Of a DNA stretch of 64,000 bases, positions 1-10,285 are shown piece by piece. Numbering within the stretch: position 1 is the first letter of the stretch; every line of letters begins with the position of its first letter. The DNA comes from Bicyclus anynana (Eukaryota > Arthropoda > Insecta > Lepidoptera > Nymphalidae), in assembly GCF_947172395.1 (NCBI RefSeq), contig NC_069094.1, forward strand, positions 16,172,292 to 16,236,291, given 5' to 3'. The notes under the pieces were generated by a model. It ran no database searches and was not told the origin of the DNA. It worked only from the letters and a program-made list of their open reading frames with translations. A program made the translations under genes and the position numbers.

Positions 1-273
1 ATAACACCCTCAACCCTCAAAGAAACTGTTGTTGTAACGATGACGCATTAGAATTACCGTATTGTTTTGTATTCATGGCAACATGATTTGTTGTTTTTAA
101 CGTTGCAGGCTACTACCACTAGGAACTATAAGTTATAACGCTAAATGATATTCGGGGATTTTTGAGCCATTTTAGTTAAATAAAACATTTCTACACGCAC
201 TTGGCTTTCTTCTAATTTTTCTATTTTCTCTTTCGCTGAGGCTTTCCTTGGGAAGGAAGGAAAAACGGAAGGA
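1..273. other. No gene seen
   Basis: AT-rich sequence. Short open frames here overlap the start of the LINE fragment that follows and show no motif. Confidence 0.6.
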
Positions 274-466
274 AAGGTGCTGGAATGGCGACCTCGCACT
301 GGAAAGCGCAGTGTTGATCGACCCCCCACTAGGTAGATCGAGAACATCAAGCGGGTTGCAGGAAGGAGCTGGATACTCGCGGCTCGAGAACGTTTTGTTT
401 GGAAGTCCATGCAAGAGGCCTAGTATAGCAGTGGACGTCCATCGGCTGATAACGATGATGAAACTG
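274..466 (+). pseudogene. 5'-truncated RTE-type LINE, C-terminal ORF end
   Basis: The plus frame reads KVLEWRPRTGKRSV, then RPPTR, IKRVAG, W.LAARERFVWKSMQEA and finally a TGATAACGATGATG tail. This is the far C-terminus of the lepidopteran RTE endonuclease/reverse transcriptase. At least two in-frame stops (after PPTR and after MQEA) show it is dead. Only about 60 codons remain, which is usual for target-primed insertions that lost their 5' end. Related 3' fragments lie near 13.0, 43.8, 50.0, 51.4 and 52.2 kb, all on the same strand. Confidence 0.8.
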
Positions 467-589
467 ATGAATTATTTTATAGGGCTGGCACTAACTTAAC
501 GTGCTCTACAAATCATTTTTACACCAATAACTTCCTAACTTTTAAATTACTTGAAATTACTTGAAGGAAAAGTATCCCATCTATACTAG

Positions 590-750
590 TGTTACAAGTT
601 TGAAGAGTTAGTTTGATTGGTTAAGCGCGTTAATCTCAGAATCTATATGTTCAAAAATAAAAATTATTTCAGTTTTTGATAGACCATTAGCCGAGGAAGG
701 CTATACGACAAACAGGCGATAATGTAATTCGAGTGAAACCGCGGAGTGCA
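590..750 (+). mobile_element. Diverged Helitron-like copy (H1)
   Basis: It contains the H1 landmarks in order: GAAGAGTTAGTTTGATTGG, a GCGCGTTAATCTCAG block, GAGGAAGGCTATA and GTGAAACCGCGGAG. It is strongly diverged and lacks a clean CTAG end. Confidence 0.5.
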
Positions 751-914
751 GAACTAAAAACCAGGACCTATAGCCGTAGATGCTAACTGTTTCTGTTTAG
801 ATCTGTTGGCTAGATGTTGATCTCTGCAATCAACCATCATCGCTTGTCGGCCGTAGTTCGCTAGCGGGTGGCATTTTAATATTACAAAGGTCGTTGTCGA
901 CTTCCTTATTAGTT

Positions 915-1112
915 ACTAGCTGACGCCGCGCGGTTTTACCCGCGTGGTTCCCGTTTCCGTAAGAATACGGGGATAATATAGAGCCTATATCCTTCCTCGA
1001 TAAATGGGCTATCTAACACTGAAATAATTTTTCAAACCGGACCAGTAATTCCTGAGATTAGCGCGTTCAATCAAACAAACAAACTCTTTAGTTTCATATA
1101 TATTAGTATAGA
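915..1112 (-). mobile_element. Non-autonomous Helitron-like element (H1)
   Basis: Read on the minus strand it starts ATCTATACTAATATATATG and ends GCGCGGCGTCAGCTAGT. The short GC-rich inverted segment (CCGCGCGG) a few bases before CTAG fits the Helitron 3' hairpin rule, and there are no terminal inverted repeats. About 200 bp, with no coding capacity. Better copies of the same family lie at 7486, 44637, 55064, 57238 and 62294. Assignment to Helitrons rests on end structure and family memory, not on a rolling-circle protein. Confidence 0.75.
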
Positions 1113-1189
1113 TTAACATCTTAATTGAGAAATGGTCCGACATTATAAATAGCTTCTACGATTTTAGTCGATACATTTTATTATAAAAC

Positions 1190-1418
1190 AAGCGGACGCC
1201 CGCGAATTCGTCCGCCTGGAATTTAGTTTTTCACAAATCCCGCGGGAACCATAAAATTTTCCGGGATGAAAAGTAGCCTATGTGTTAATCTAGTATAAAA
1301 TGTATTTCCATTCCAAATTTCCAATAGTAGCAGCATTAATAGAGAAACAAGCATCTAATCAAACATACATCCATACCTACAAACTTTTAAACGCGTTTAT
1401 AATATTAGTCTAATAGGA
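1190..1418 (-). mobile_element. Non-autonomous Helitron-like element (H2)
   Basis: H2 landmarks in plus orientation: AGCGGACGCCCGCGAATTCG, CACAAATCCCGCGGGAACC, GGGATGAAAAGTAGCCTATG, TTCCATTCCAAATTT and TATAATATTAGTCTAATAGG. The GCGGACG/CGTCCGC pair next to the CTAG end of better copies would form the 3' hairpin. The terminal CTAG is eroded here. Confidence 0.7.
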
Positions 1419-1607
1419 TATTTTTATTTCATATATGTTTATAAATACCTAAAATATTATGATTTTCGTGCACAACAGAATATTATTGAAGACTGAATGT
1501 ACGAGTAGGTACTTTATAAGTTAACGATAAAACTTGTTGAAAAACCCAGGACTCCATTTTAACAAGCTGTTTAAACGTACGTAAGTAAATATTTATCAAA
1601 CTAAATA

Positions 1608-1913
1608 TTAATTTGGTATCCTTTGTATAGTAGAGTTTTTGTAAAGAAATCCTATTTGATCTAGTAAAGACTTCAACAACGCTCGAAATGGCAACACTAA
1701 TCTATCGGCAGTCAAGTTTTTACTCGTATCTGTCAAATAAATAAGAGCCTGTCCCTTGTAATTTAACGGCCCTTCCAAGTCAAACGTAAAAGGCCGCGTA
1801 TTGGTTTTTATTCGAAAATGGGACAAGGCATAAGATTTTACTCTTTCACACAAATATAATAGTTGAGCTGAACTAGTAATTGATTGCCTGATACAGACTG
1901 GGATACGCACCAC
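1608..1913 (-). other. Open frame of about 101 codons, probably inside a repeat
   Basis: An open minus-strand frame (GTG start) contains phrases such as NTRPFTFDLEGPLNYKGQ and LVLPFRALLKSLLDQIGF. I recognise no domain. It directly adjoins R_A, which recurs inverted at 3.4 kb, so a coding scrap or chance frame of a transposon is likelier than a host exon. Confidence 0.25.
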
Positions 1914-1940
1914 GTCGCTTCGACAACTGAAACGAATCTA

Positions 1941-2125
1941 TAGTCTGGCAAGTCCGTTGATAACACTACCATGATTTGCGGGCGACAGAGGAAAAGACTG
2001 CGAGGGTTTGAAATCATGCGTGCGGGGAAAGTGACGCGCATCAGTCGTGGGTTTTTCATTCATCGCTCATCCCCCGGCCCGCGCGGAATACCGGGAGTGG
2101 TACGAGCGAAGTTACCAAGCTATAA
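1941..2125 (+). repeat. R_A repeat, copy 1
   Basis: GC-richer block beginning TAGTCTGGCAAGTCCGTTGA and containing GCGTGCGGGGAAAG, TTTTTCATTCATCGC and GGCCCGCGCGG. The reverse complement of 3379-3570 matches along nearly its whole length, so the window carries an inverted pair. Confidence 0.75.
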
Positions 2126-2261
2126 TTAACTTCTTAATAATTATGTTGAAAGTGTACCAAGATTTCAGAAAGCTAATTAAAAGTAAAACATTCATAAAAT
2201 CGTAGGTATTTAGGTAATAGGTATACAATCCGACAAACAATGTTTGATTGTTATTTTTTTT

Positions 2262-2434
2262 TTTTACTATATAAAAATAAGTCGGGTTTCCTTCCTGACG
2301 CTATAACTAAAGAACGCACGAACCGATTTCCACGGTTTTGCATTCGTTGGAAAGGTCTCGGGCTCCGTGAGGTTTATAGCAAAGAAAATAGGGGTAGGCG
2401 TAAGTCAAAGCGAAGTTTGACCGAGTCCGCTAGT
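2262..2434 (+). mobile_element. Helitron-like element (H6)
   Basis: It runs from TATATAAAAATAAGTCGGG through CTATAACTAAAGAACGCACG and GGTCTCGGGCTCCGTGAGG to GAGTCCGCTAGT. The CTAGT end and lack of inverted termini suggest another non-autonomous Helitron family. It is unrelated in sequence to H1 and H2 except at the 3' tip. Confidence 0.55.
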
Positions 2435-2828
2435 TTAAGTATAATTCTTACGACTTTTTTAAATTGTTCAAATTTTGGTCGTACTTTTTCAAAACAATTT
2501 GAACTCCTTTTAACCACGCAGGTACCTTGAAATTCCTTGAAAATAGCAAGTAATTTCCGCTCTCACTTGGCCCAACGGCGCGACGCGCAGTGGGCGGGCG
2601 GCGACCGGAAAAGATTTGTGTTGTCAATGAAACGTGCCCCCGTCCGTCAGACGTCGCTGGAGGCTTTCATCCGGAACCCGCTACCTTATTACCGAACCTA
2701 TATTCGATCTCGGAGACTGTGATGTCATTTATTTTTAAATTTATTTTAATAGAGCATCCTCTGAGATTCTTTTTCTTCTGAAATTATTCTTATATCTTCT
2801 GAATTAAAATTCTTATTTCTTTTTCAAT

Positions 2829-3004
2829 GTCAGGACAGCCATTGACTACGATCGCACCTGATGTTAAATGGCGACGCCATCTAAGATAGTACCGAGCTTT
2901 CTTGGAAGAGGTTCAAGCCATACCTCGGACGATTTCTACGTGGCCATCGTACCAGAACCCTAAATTGCTTTGCGGTATATCTTTGCTAGTAGGTTGGTAA
3001 CTAG
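2829..3004 (-). mobile_element. Diverged SINE-B fragment
   Basis: It shares the SINE-B order in reverse: CCATTGACTACGATCGCACC, GATGTTAAATGG, ATCTAAGAT, TTTCTACG, ATCGTACC and GTAGGTTGGTAACTAG. It is much more diverged than the other copies and lacks the tRNA-like head. Confidence 0.6.
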
Positions 3005-3092
3005 ATAAATTTCAGTACAGTGTTGGAAAGTTGGTGGTGTTACACCTGGCTATTATCATAATCATCTGACAGTGACCAACAATTACTCAAAA

Positions 3093-3131
3093 CCTTATTA
3101 TTGTAAGCCTTGCGGGCTTACAATAATAAGG
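3093..3131. repeat. Perfect hairpin, 17-bp arms
   Basis: CCTTATTATTGTAAGCC and its exact complement are separated by TTGCG. A second perfect hairpin follows 45 bp later. Confidence 0.9.
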
Positions 3132-3175
3132 GCTCCTTATCCCCTCAATGATAATAAGGGCAGTCTATTTCAAAG

Positions 3176-3219
3176 ACTCACCCATCACTCACTCATGGCT
3201 GAGTGAGTGATGGGTGAGT
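3176..3219. repeat. Perfect hairpin, 20-bp arms
   Basis: ACTCACCCATCACTCACTCA and its exact complement with a TGGC loop. The right arm is the first unit of the minisatellite that follows. Confidence 0.9.
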
Positions 3220-3330
3220 TTTTAATAGTAATAGTGAGTGATGGGTGAGTCTTTAATAGATGGGTAATAGATGGGTGTCTTTAATAGTAATAGTGAGTGA
3301 TGGGATAAGTTTTAATAGTAATAGACTGAT
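3200..3330. repeat. Imperfect minisatellite, GTGAGTGATGGG units
   Basis: GTGAGTGATGGGTGAG alternates with TTTAATAGTAATAG in three to four imperfect units of roughly 30-40 bp. One unit is shortened to GATGGGTAATAGATGGGTG. Confidence 0.8.
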
Positions 3331-3378
3331 AATGATATTCTGATTAACTTGCTGGGTCTTCTGAGTCGAATCTGTCTT

Positions 3379-3570
3379 CTGAACCGATATATTGACAACT
3401 TCGTTTGTAACACTCCCGATGGGCCGCGCGGGCTAGGGGGCGTGCGATGAATGAAAAATCAACGACTGTTGCACCACACTTCCCCGCACGCGTGATTTCA
3501 TAACCGCACAGTCTTTCCACTCGTCGCCCGCATATCATGGGAGTATCATCAATGAACTTACCAGACTATG
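3379..3570 (-). repeat. R_A repeat, copy 2 (inverted)
   Basis: Reverse complement of the 1941-2125 block, sharing GCGTGCGGGGAAG, TTTTTCATTCATCGC and GCCCGCGCGG with scattered substitutions. The flanking sequence beyond the shared block does not match. Confidence 0.75.
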
Positions 3571-4157
3571 CTCTAAAGTCAGACTATTGATTCAAAAGTA
3601 ATTGTGAACTAAGCTTGGTAAAGATTTGGTTAAATTTCACTTCGAGCGACGTAACTACTAGCCTCTTCCTTTGTACTTAAATTTTAATTGTGAAAGCAAA
3701 TTGATGAATTTGAACGTAAGTCACGCATGCTATAATTAAAAAAAAAACTTTAAAAAATTTTGTAATGCTTTACAGTGGCGATACACGTAACAATGCTTTA
3801 AAAACTTTTGCCTATTTATAAAATATCACACCAAAAGTCAAACTAATTTTGTGGGTAGATTATAATAAATTTGTATTTTCGTTTCATATAAATCTGGGGG
3901 CACGGCAGTGACGCCAAGTCGAGCAAAAACAATAATCGTACTTCAAGGAATATTCTAAAAAATAAATTATGTACAAAATAATCGGTTCAGCCGTTCTCAA
4001 GATCTCTTAGTAACAAATATTATGTTCAAAGGTATTAAGTATCTAAAATGGTCAAGGGAATGAAAAAGCAAGAATGGGGTATGTTTTATGAAGTTGTATG
4101 TAAGTGCCTAATAAAATGAGGGTGTGTTACAGATACGAGTATAAGTAGGTATATAAA
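3571..4157. other. No gene seen
   Basis: AT-rich sequence with homopolymer runs. No motif, RNA gene or recognised repeat. Confidence 0.5.
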
Positions 4158-4425
4158 TCTATACTTACTAATATTATAAAGCTGAAGAGTTTGTTTGTTT
4201 GCTTGAACGCGCTAATATCAGCAACTACAGGTCTGATTTGAAATTTTTTTTCAATGTGTCAAATGATAAATTAGATAGCCCATTTATCGAAGAAGGCTAT
4301 AGGCTATATATTATCACGTATGACAGAATTGTTCCCCTTTAAAAGTTCTAAAAAAAAGTCCGCATCAGTTCCCGCGGGATTTGTGAAAATCTGAAATCCA
4401 CGCGGACGAAGTCGCGGGCGTAGTA
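4158..4425 (+). mobile_element. Chimeric Helitron-like copy, H1 left half and H2 right half
   Basis: The left part is H1: TCTATACTTACTAATATTAT, GAAGAGTTTGTTTGTTTGC, AGCCCATTTATCGAAG and GGCTATATATTATC. The right part switches to H2: CGCGGGATTTGTGAAAATC, then CACGCGGACGAAGTCGCGGG. The last bases are eroded from CTAGT to TAGTA. Confidence 0.65.
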
Positions 4426-4812
4426 TATGTTAAGAATCTTTATTTTTTTTATTAAATAGATTGACTTGGCAATCGCTCTAAGCAATTATATCTATTGAAT
4501 ATAATATTATGTATTACTTGCGAGATACATTGTGTTTAGATGCGATGGCTAAGTTAATCTATTTTATAAAAAAAATAAAGATCCTTAACATTGATATGGT
4601 CTCTGTAAGATGTTGTTACTCGTATGTTAACAAATTACGTAATATCTTAAAACAGAAGATTATTTATGTAGGGACTGAATAAAATAACCGACTTGGTATT
4701 ACATAGATCTCACAACTTTTTACGGTAGAAGAACTGAATTGCGAGACTTGGGTTTTTTACAAGTATTGTTTTTGATGGCATCGGATTAACGAAAAATATT
4801 AGGGACTGCACG

Positions 4813-4966
4813 GCTATTCTCTAACGATGTTTTGTATAACTCGCAAGTGCAAGTTTCAAATTCACCGCTATCTTTCTCATTCTATAGTATCGTGTTAAAC
4901 AGAAAAATATAGAGATGAATTCGAAACTCGCACTTGCGAGTTTTTAAAATATCGTTACAGAATAGC
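4813..4966. mobile_element. MITE-A with terminal inverted repeats of about 44 bp
   Basis: The left end GCTATTCTCTAACGATG...ACTCGCAAGTGCAAGTTT is mirrored at the right by AAACTCGCACTTGCGAG...ATCGTTACAGAATAGC with few mismatches. Only about 65 bp lie between the arms and nothing is coded. The target duplication is not clear. Confidence 0.75.
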
Positions 4967-5321
4967 TAAGCTGGACTCGACGCGGAAGAAGTCGTGAATA
5001 TTTGCTAGGATTTTAAAAGTAGGTATCCATAAATTTGTAATATATTTTATTATTACGCCACATTAAAGCGCTTTTAATCTCAAATTTACGCGTAAACTCG
5101 CTCCCAGAGCTCGGTATCGTTTTCTCATGAATAATTTAATTCACAATAACACATCCTTATTTTATCATAATATTTCGGTTATTCTATAAAGGAAAATGTT
5201 ATTTGAGGACCATTATCTAATAAAACACAATGAGGTCTTGTTAAATATTCTTGGACAAAATGAGAACAAAAGTGAATACCGTTCTAGTTCAGGATCCGGG
5301 GAACATTTTCACAAATGATAT

Positions 5322-5411
5322 ATAATTTTTTATTCTTTACAAGTTAGCCCTTGGTAAGTGATGGTAAGTGATGATGCAATCTAAGATGGGAGTGGGCTAA
5401 CTTGTTAGGAC
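5322..5411 (-). mobile_element. SINE-B tail half
   Basis: Starts with the poly(T) side ATTTTTTATTCTTTACAAG and continues through GATGATGCAATCTAAGATGG to GCTAACTTGTTAGGACGAGG, where it meets the opposite-strand copy. It has a short local duplication, GGTAAGTGATGGTAAGTGAT. Confidence 0.8.
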
Positions 5412-5712
5412 GAGGACGAAAAGCGTGGTGGATTTACAAGATGGAGGTCCTGGGTTCTATCCCCGGCTGGGTCGATTGAGGTTCTCTTAATTGGTCCAGG
5501 TCTAGCTGGTGGGAGGCTTCGGCCATGGCTAGTTACCACCCTACCGACGAAAGACGTGCCGCCAAGCGATTTAGTGTTCCGGTACGATGTCGTGTAGAAA
5601 CCGAAAGGAGTGTGGATTTCATCCTACTTCTAACAAATTAGACCGCTTCCATATTAGATTGCATCATCACTTGCCATCTGGTGAGATTGTAGTCAAGAGC
5701 TAACTTGTAAAA
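5412..5712 (+). mobile_element. SINE-B, nearly complete, partial head
   Basis: Starts inside the tRNA-like head (GCGTGGTGGATTTACAAG, then GGAGGTCCTGGG and the B-box-like GGGTTCTATCCCCGG). It passes through GGGAGGCTTCGGCCATGGC, TAGTTACCACCCTACCG and GAAACCGAAAGGAGTGTGG, and ends GAGCTAACTTGTAAAAAAAA. The A-box half of the head is missing. Confidence 0.85.
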
Positions 5713-5961
5713 AAAAGCTAAAAGGTACCTGTTAACTACCAGAATTGAATTTTTTTGTAAATAAAAATTTAAGCGTCTAATATCATTGAGAGTAATCAAT
5801 TGTAAAAGTGTTTTCCGGATCCTGGACTATTCCGAAACCCATGATCATAATAATTTTACTATTATACTCTCTTTTTAGAAATAGAATTACTCGTTCATAA
5901 TTCATTAATGTATTTTTACACTTAATTATTGTAAACATTACAATTGATTAATGTATTTTTA

Positions 5962-6150
5962 ATAATTGCGATCAACAGCTTAACGTGCCCTGTAAGACAA
6001 TGGTGTCACACCATGGGTTTTCCAACTCCTTACAGCTGAGATTTTTTCAAAACAAGATAAATCTTATTCATAGCGCGACTCAGAATTTAGACTCAGGACC
6101 TCTATATGCGTTGCTGGATTAGTTAACCACTAGACCATTGGCAATTGGCA
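5962..6150 (+). repeat. R_B interspersed repeat fragment
   Basis: GATCAACAGCTTAACGTGCC and later GACTCAGGACCTCTA...TTAACCACTAGACCA resemble the R_B copies near 59.6 and 60.2 kb, followed by a tRNA-like segment read in reverse. Old and diverged. Confidence 0.5.
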
Positions 6151-7485
6151 ATTGGAAGGCGTTGTTATTTCACTATAGATTGTTGTATAGTAAAATATTG
6201 ACCATTTGATCATCAAAATTAAATCACTACGGGTGATTAAGATAGTATGTATTTTTTATAATTATTTTATTTATTTGAAATTTAGATATAATTTTATTTT
6301 TTTCAAGTATGTAGTGAGTGATAATTTTTTATATATTTATTAATAAATACATAATGTTGACCATCAAAATGGATATTAAATTTTAAGCACCCATGTATAT
6401 TTTATTGAAGCAAACTTCCTTATAAGTTAACCTCTTATACTAACTTGATCTTACATAAGTTATTCTTGCCAGGAAGTACCAAGGAATGCAAAACTTTTAA
6501 CTTGGTAGTGCGTTATCTACCTACTTGTTATAGTAAACTTAAGAATTGATTAAAAATAAATAAATTAATTAAACAAATAAAAATACCCGACTGCATAAAT
6601 TATACAAAAACTGAAAAGAAAAAAAACAAGCTCAGTCCAGAAGTGTAGAAAGCAATTACAAAACAGTCGGGACCTATTTTGAATTGAATAGAATGATTTT
6701 CGTCTACATTTTTTTATAGACCACTGGACCAACGTGGCAGGTGTTACTAAGCCTCACCTGCGTGTAATTAAGCATGGAAGTAGAATTTCCCAGAACGACC
6801 ACTTCCACAAAGGCTGTATTATAATTATTTAATTGCGAGGATAGGAAACAAATGTTTACACAGAGACTGTAAATTATTATATTATATTTCTAAATTAAGT
6901 TATTTAACTAATTTCCTATGTTATAAATTAAAATAAACTAATATAAATTTACAAATCTAAATTTAGTTTTTGATTGAATTACAGCATTGTAATATTCCTT
7001 CGTGAAGAGATCTGGCAGTTGTAGCATAGTCTTTTAAAAATTTTAGCTTAATTACCGGTTTAATTTAAGTTTTTATATGGATATTCTTTAGCTCAATAAA
7101 GAAAAGAAAAACTTGTCTATAAACCATACATAATATAAGTGCAGTCGAAAAAAGAAATCTTCTTCTTTTTGCAACTCGGTTAAAAAATAAATATTCAGTT
7201 CAAATATAGGTGATTGGGCTAAAATAGTTTGAAATCAATCAATTGATGCGGGTTCGGCTATCAGTTTCATATCCGAACATTGCCCGCTTTATTGCAATCT
7301 ACCCGCAAAAGGGATTCCATTAATTTGTTTTGCAAACCAAATATCGGAATTTCCAAAATTTAAAGTCAGATTGAATGCAATAAACAAATGAATATGAATA
7401 TCTATCTATAATATTAGCGATTATTTTTATTTGATAATTGTGACCAAATATTCCTTTGCCCTTCCATGTAGTTAGGACAGTGTTA
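6151..7485. other. No gene seen; one short inverted pair
   Basis: AT-rich sequence. CCCGACTG near 6587 and CAGTCGGG near 6665 bracket about 85 bp, possibly remnant DNA-transposon ends. Nothing else is recognisable. Confidence 0.45.
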
Positions 7486-7653
7486 TCTATACTAATACTA
7501 TAAAGTTGTAGAGTTTGTTTGTTTGGTTGAGCGCGCTAATCTCAGGAACTACTGGTCCGATTTGAAAAATTATTTCAGTGATAGGAAGGCTATAGGCTAT
7601 ATATTATCCCGGAACGGGAACCACGCGGGTGTAACCGCACGGCGTCAGCTAGA
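7486..7653 (+). mobile_element. Helitron-like element (H1)
   Basis: Starts TCTATACTAATACTATAAAG and ends GCACGGCGTCAGCTAG. An internal deletion of about 25 bp (the AGCCCATTTATCGAG block is gone) distinguishes it from other copies. Confidence 0.75.
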
Positions 7654-7796
7654 GAGTGTATAATAGCGAACACATTGGGCTCCCATGATCCCTTGGTGTT
7701 GTGGCCGGCCGCGGATCTATTGAATCCCATTTTGTGATTTTGTGAGTGTATACTGTAAGAACAATATTTTATCCCCATATTCCCACAGACGGGAAT

Positions 7797-7986
7797 TCAT
7801 CATCATATAATTTGGCTCACTGCTGATATGATACTATTGGCCTAACCACTCTCATTGAAAGGGGTCAGGCCAATAGTCCACGACGCTGGCCCAATGCGGA
7901 TTGGCAGACTTCACACACGTAGATAATTAAGAAAATTCTCTGGTATGCTTGCAGGTTTGTTCACGATGTTTTTCCTTTACCGTTTG
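7797..7986 (-). mobile_element. SINE-A, head missing
   Basis: Plus-orientation order is TTTGGCTCACTGCTGATATG, GGCCAATAGTCC, CCCAATGCGGATTGGCAGAC, TTCACACACGTAG and TTCACGATGTTTTTCCTTTA. This is the reverse complement of the SINE-A body and GAT tail. The tRNA-like head is absent. Confidence 0.8.
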
Positions 7987-9378
7987 AATGAAGAACCCAA
8001 TGAATCATGGTGATACGGGTATTACAGGGCGTGAAACCTTGAGACATTTGCTAGTAAACAATAATAGAGCCATGTTTATTTATGCAATAGCATCGCTGAG
8101 TAATTGTAGAATCTTTAGAACTTTGATCCGAATGTTTTCTTTCCATCAATTATGGATAGCTTTCAATAATGTACGCAAACGAAGGCCGGGCCTTTTGAAT
8201 TATTCACGACCTGCCCTAATACCAAATTAGTTTTGAAGCGACTGGAAATCGACACGGCACTGATCCAATTAAAACTTTCAATCGAAACAAGTATTGCAAA
8301 CCAACGCAATGGGGAGGCAAGAAATGTGGGAATTCACAAAAGTGATTTAATTAGCTTTTTTTTATTTAAATAAGGTTTAAATATCATATTATATCTTTGT
8401 TAAGTTAAGCAAAACTAAACAGTTTCAAAAAACGAAAAAACAATGGACATTCCCTAATCTTTGAATCTGTTTTACTATTTTTCATACCTAGATCATTTAA
8501 ATGAAAAAAACAAGCTAGTCTAAGAAGAAAGACACGTTCTTTCAATGACTACCCCGTTACAACATTTAAAATAATAATAATAATAAATACGAATAAAAGT
8601 AAATGAGTAAATAAAGAAGCAAAAAATATAACAATCCAATACGCCGTTCTACAGGATCCTGATAATTTCATATTCCAATTTGAAATCGAGATTTTTCTCG
8701 TGTACCCAGGTCACGTCCCGCTCTGATGAAGGGTCGGGGGTTCGATTAGGATCGGTCCCGGGGAACGCCTCGATTGTTTAGGTTTTATAACAGAGTAAGT
8801 GCCTTTGGATATTGGATTGTACGAACGTATTGTGTGTTATAGTTAATGTAATTGGAAATTGTATTATTTCATATTTGGAACATAGATTTTCATACGTGAT
8901 TAGGTTTAGGATAAAATATTTTATTTGATATTTTTGGCTTTCGGTTGACTTTTTATTCGGTTATATTTTTTATCTGGTACTAAATTATAACGAAACAAAA
9001 TTATATTTAAGGGCCTCCTTTGTGTGCGCTGCGTAATCCGTTAGAGTTACGCAAAATTTATGTATGACGGAATTGTTACCTTATAATTTAAAAAAAAACT
9101 CCGTGAAAGCATATATTTTTTTTTATTAAGCATACGATAACCTTTTTTATAGTATTCAAATTTGTTCTAAAATAAAGCACTGTTTGCGAGGGTGTTTTTT
9201 GTAAACATTATATTAATTCTTAACCAAGCAAGTTCAATATTCGTCTAGGTACCTTTTAGATGCGTACCGCAGTAAACCTTCTTGGTTGAACACTCACTTA
9301 ATAGGTAATCAAACATCACAATCAAAGTTCGATTGATTTATTAATTGATGGTAGTTACATCTTCACCGAGTAGCATAG
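7987..9378. other. No gene seen; includes repeat R_E
   Basis: Mostly AT-rich unique-looking sequence. The stretch near 8200-8240 (CACGACCTGCCCTAATACC, AATTAGTTTTGAAGCGA) recurs diverged at about 55610-55660. A reading frame at 7988-8230 has no recognisable motif. Confidence 0.45.
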
Positions 9379-9446
9379 TCTATATTTTATCCCAGTATTC
9401 CCTCAGGAACGGGAACTACGCGAGTGAAACCAAAAGGCATCAGCTG
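9379..9446 (+). mobile_element. H1 3' fragment
   Basis: CTATATTTTATCCCAGTATT, GGAACGGGAACTACGCGAG and GGCATCAGCTGG match the last third of H1, with the terminal CTAG mutated to CTGG. Confidence 0.65.
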
Positions 9447-9467
9447 GTCGTAAAATAAAAAAAACTT

Positions 9468-9660
9468 TTTAACCGTCTAAAAGGAGGAGGTTCTCAATTG
9501 AAAGCGTATGTTCTTTTATATTTTGTTACCTCATAACCCCGTCATTTGATGTTGAAATTTTGAAAATTATGTTTTTGGTTGAAAGAGAGTAGTTCTAGAT
9601 TGGTCTCATTTAATTTTCATGAAAATCGGCTTAGTAGTTTTGTGTTAAAATCAAAATAAC
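9468..9660 (+). repeat. R_C repeat (GGAGGAGGTTCTCAATT family)
   Basis: Begins AACCGTCTAAAAGGAGGAGG and TTCTCAATTG, like the starts at 41648 and 53628. Downstream, GAGAGTAGTTCTAGATTGG and ATGAAAATCGGCTTAGTAG are further repeat-like blocks. Confidence 0.55.
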
Positions 9661-9763
9661 TGAAATAAGTGAACGAAATTACCCACACTGTGGCGTTTAC
9701 GGCAAAATTATTGAACCAAATTCAAAGATGCATTACTCTAAACAGCGAAAAATAACATCGTAC

Positions 9764-9967
9764 CTTTTTTTTTATTCTTTACAAGTTAGCCTGATGGTAA
9801 GTGATATTGCAGTCTAAGATGGAAGCGGGCTAAGTTGTCAGGAGGAGAATGAAAATCCACACCCCTTTCGGTTTGTACACGGCATCGTACCGGAACGCTA
9901 AATCGCTTGGCGGTACGTCTTTGCCGGTAGGGTGGTAACTAGCCACGGCAGAAGCCTCCCACCAGCC
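9764..9967 (-). mobile_element. SINE-B, head missing
   Basis: The poly(T) side and TTATTCTTTACAAGTTAGCC are followed by AAGATGGAAGCGGGC, CACACCCCTTTCGG, GGAACGCTAAATCGCTTGGC and GGTGGTAACTAGCCACGGC, ending at CCACCAGCC before the tRNA-like part. Confidence 0.9.
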
Positions 9968-10285
9968 AAAATACCTATGTCCTTTCTGTTAATTGGTTTG
10001 AAGGCGGTGCCAAAAAAACGAACATTAAGAGGCAATTTGGCATAGCACCGTGGCGCATGTAAACGTACATGTAATGTATTTAAAGTCTCTGTAATATGTA
10101 AAGCTGTTATCAAACAACGTCCGGCCACTTCTTGTGTAGGTACTAAGCTAGTCAGAGCGCTCCTATCTCTCTAACCGATCTTATATCCCACGCTCTTATC
10201 CTTAGCTTAGCTAAAAGTTCATATGTAACACCTAGTTGGAAAAGTATTATATCTATCTGTATTTGGGTATTTGACATTTTTTTTG

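Larger units (their letters stand above)
5288..5828. repeat. Inverted duplication carrying two SINE-B halves
   Basis: GTTCAGGATCCGGGGAACA at the left is mirrored by TGTTTTCCGGATCCTGGAC at the right. Inside lie a minus-strand SINE-B tail (5322-5411) and a plus-strand SINE-B (5412-5712). The right side contains about 60-75 extra bases relative to the left. The flanks are part of the inverted repeat as well as the SINE, which argues for a duplication-inversion rather than two separate insertions. Confidence 0.7.
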
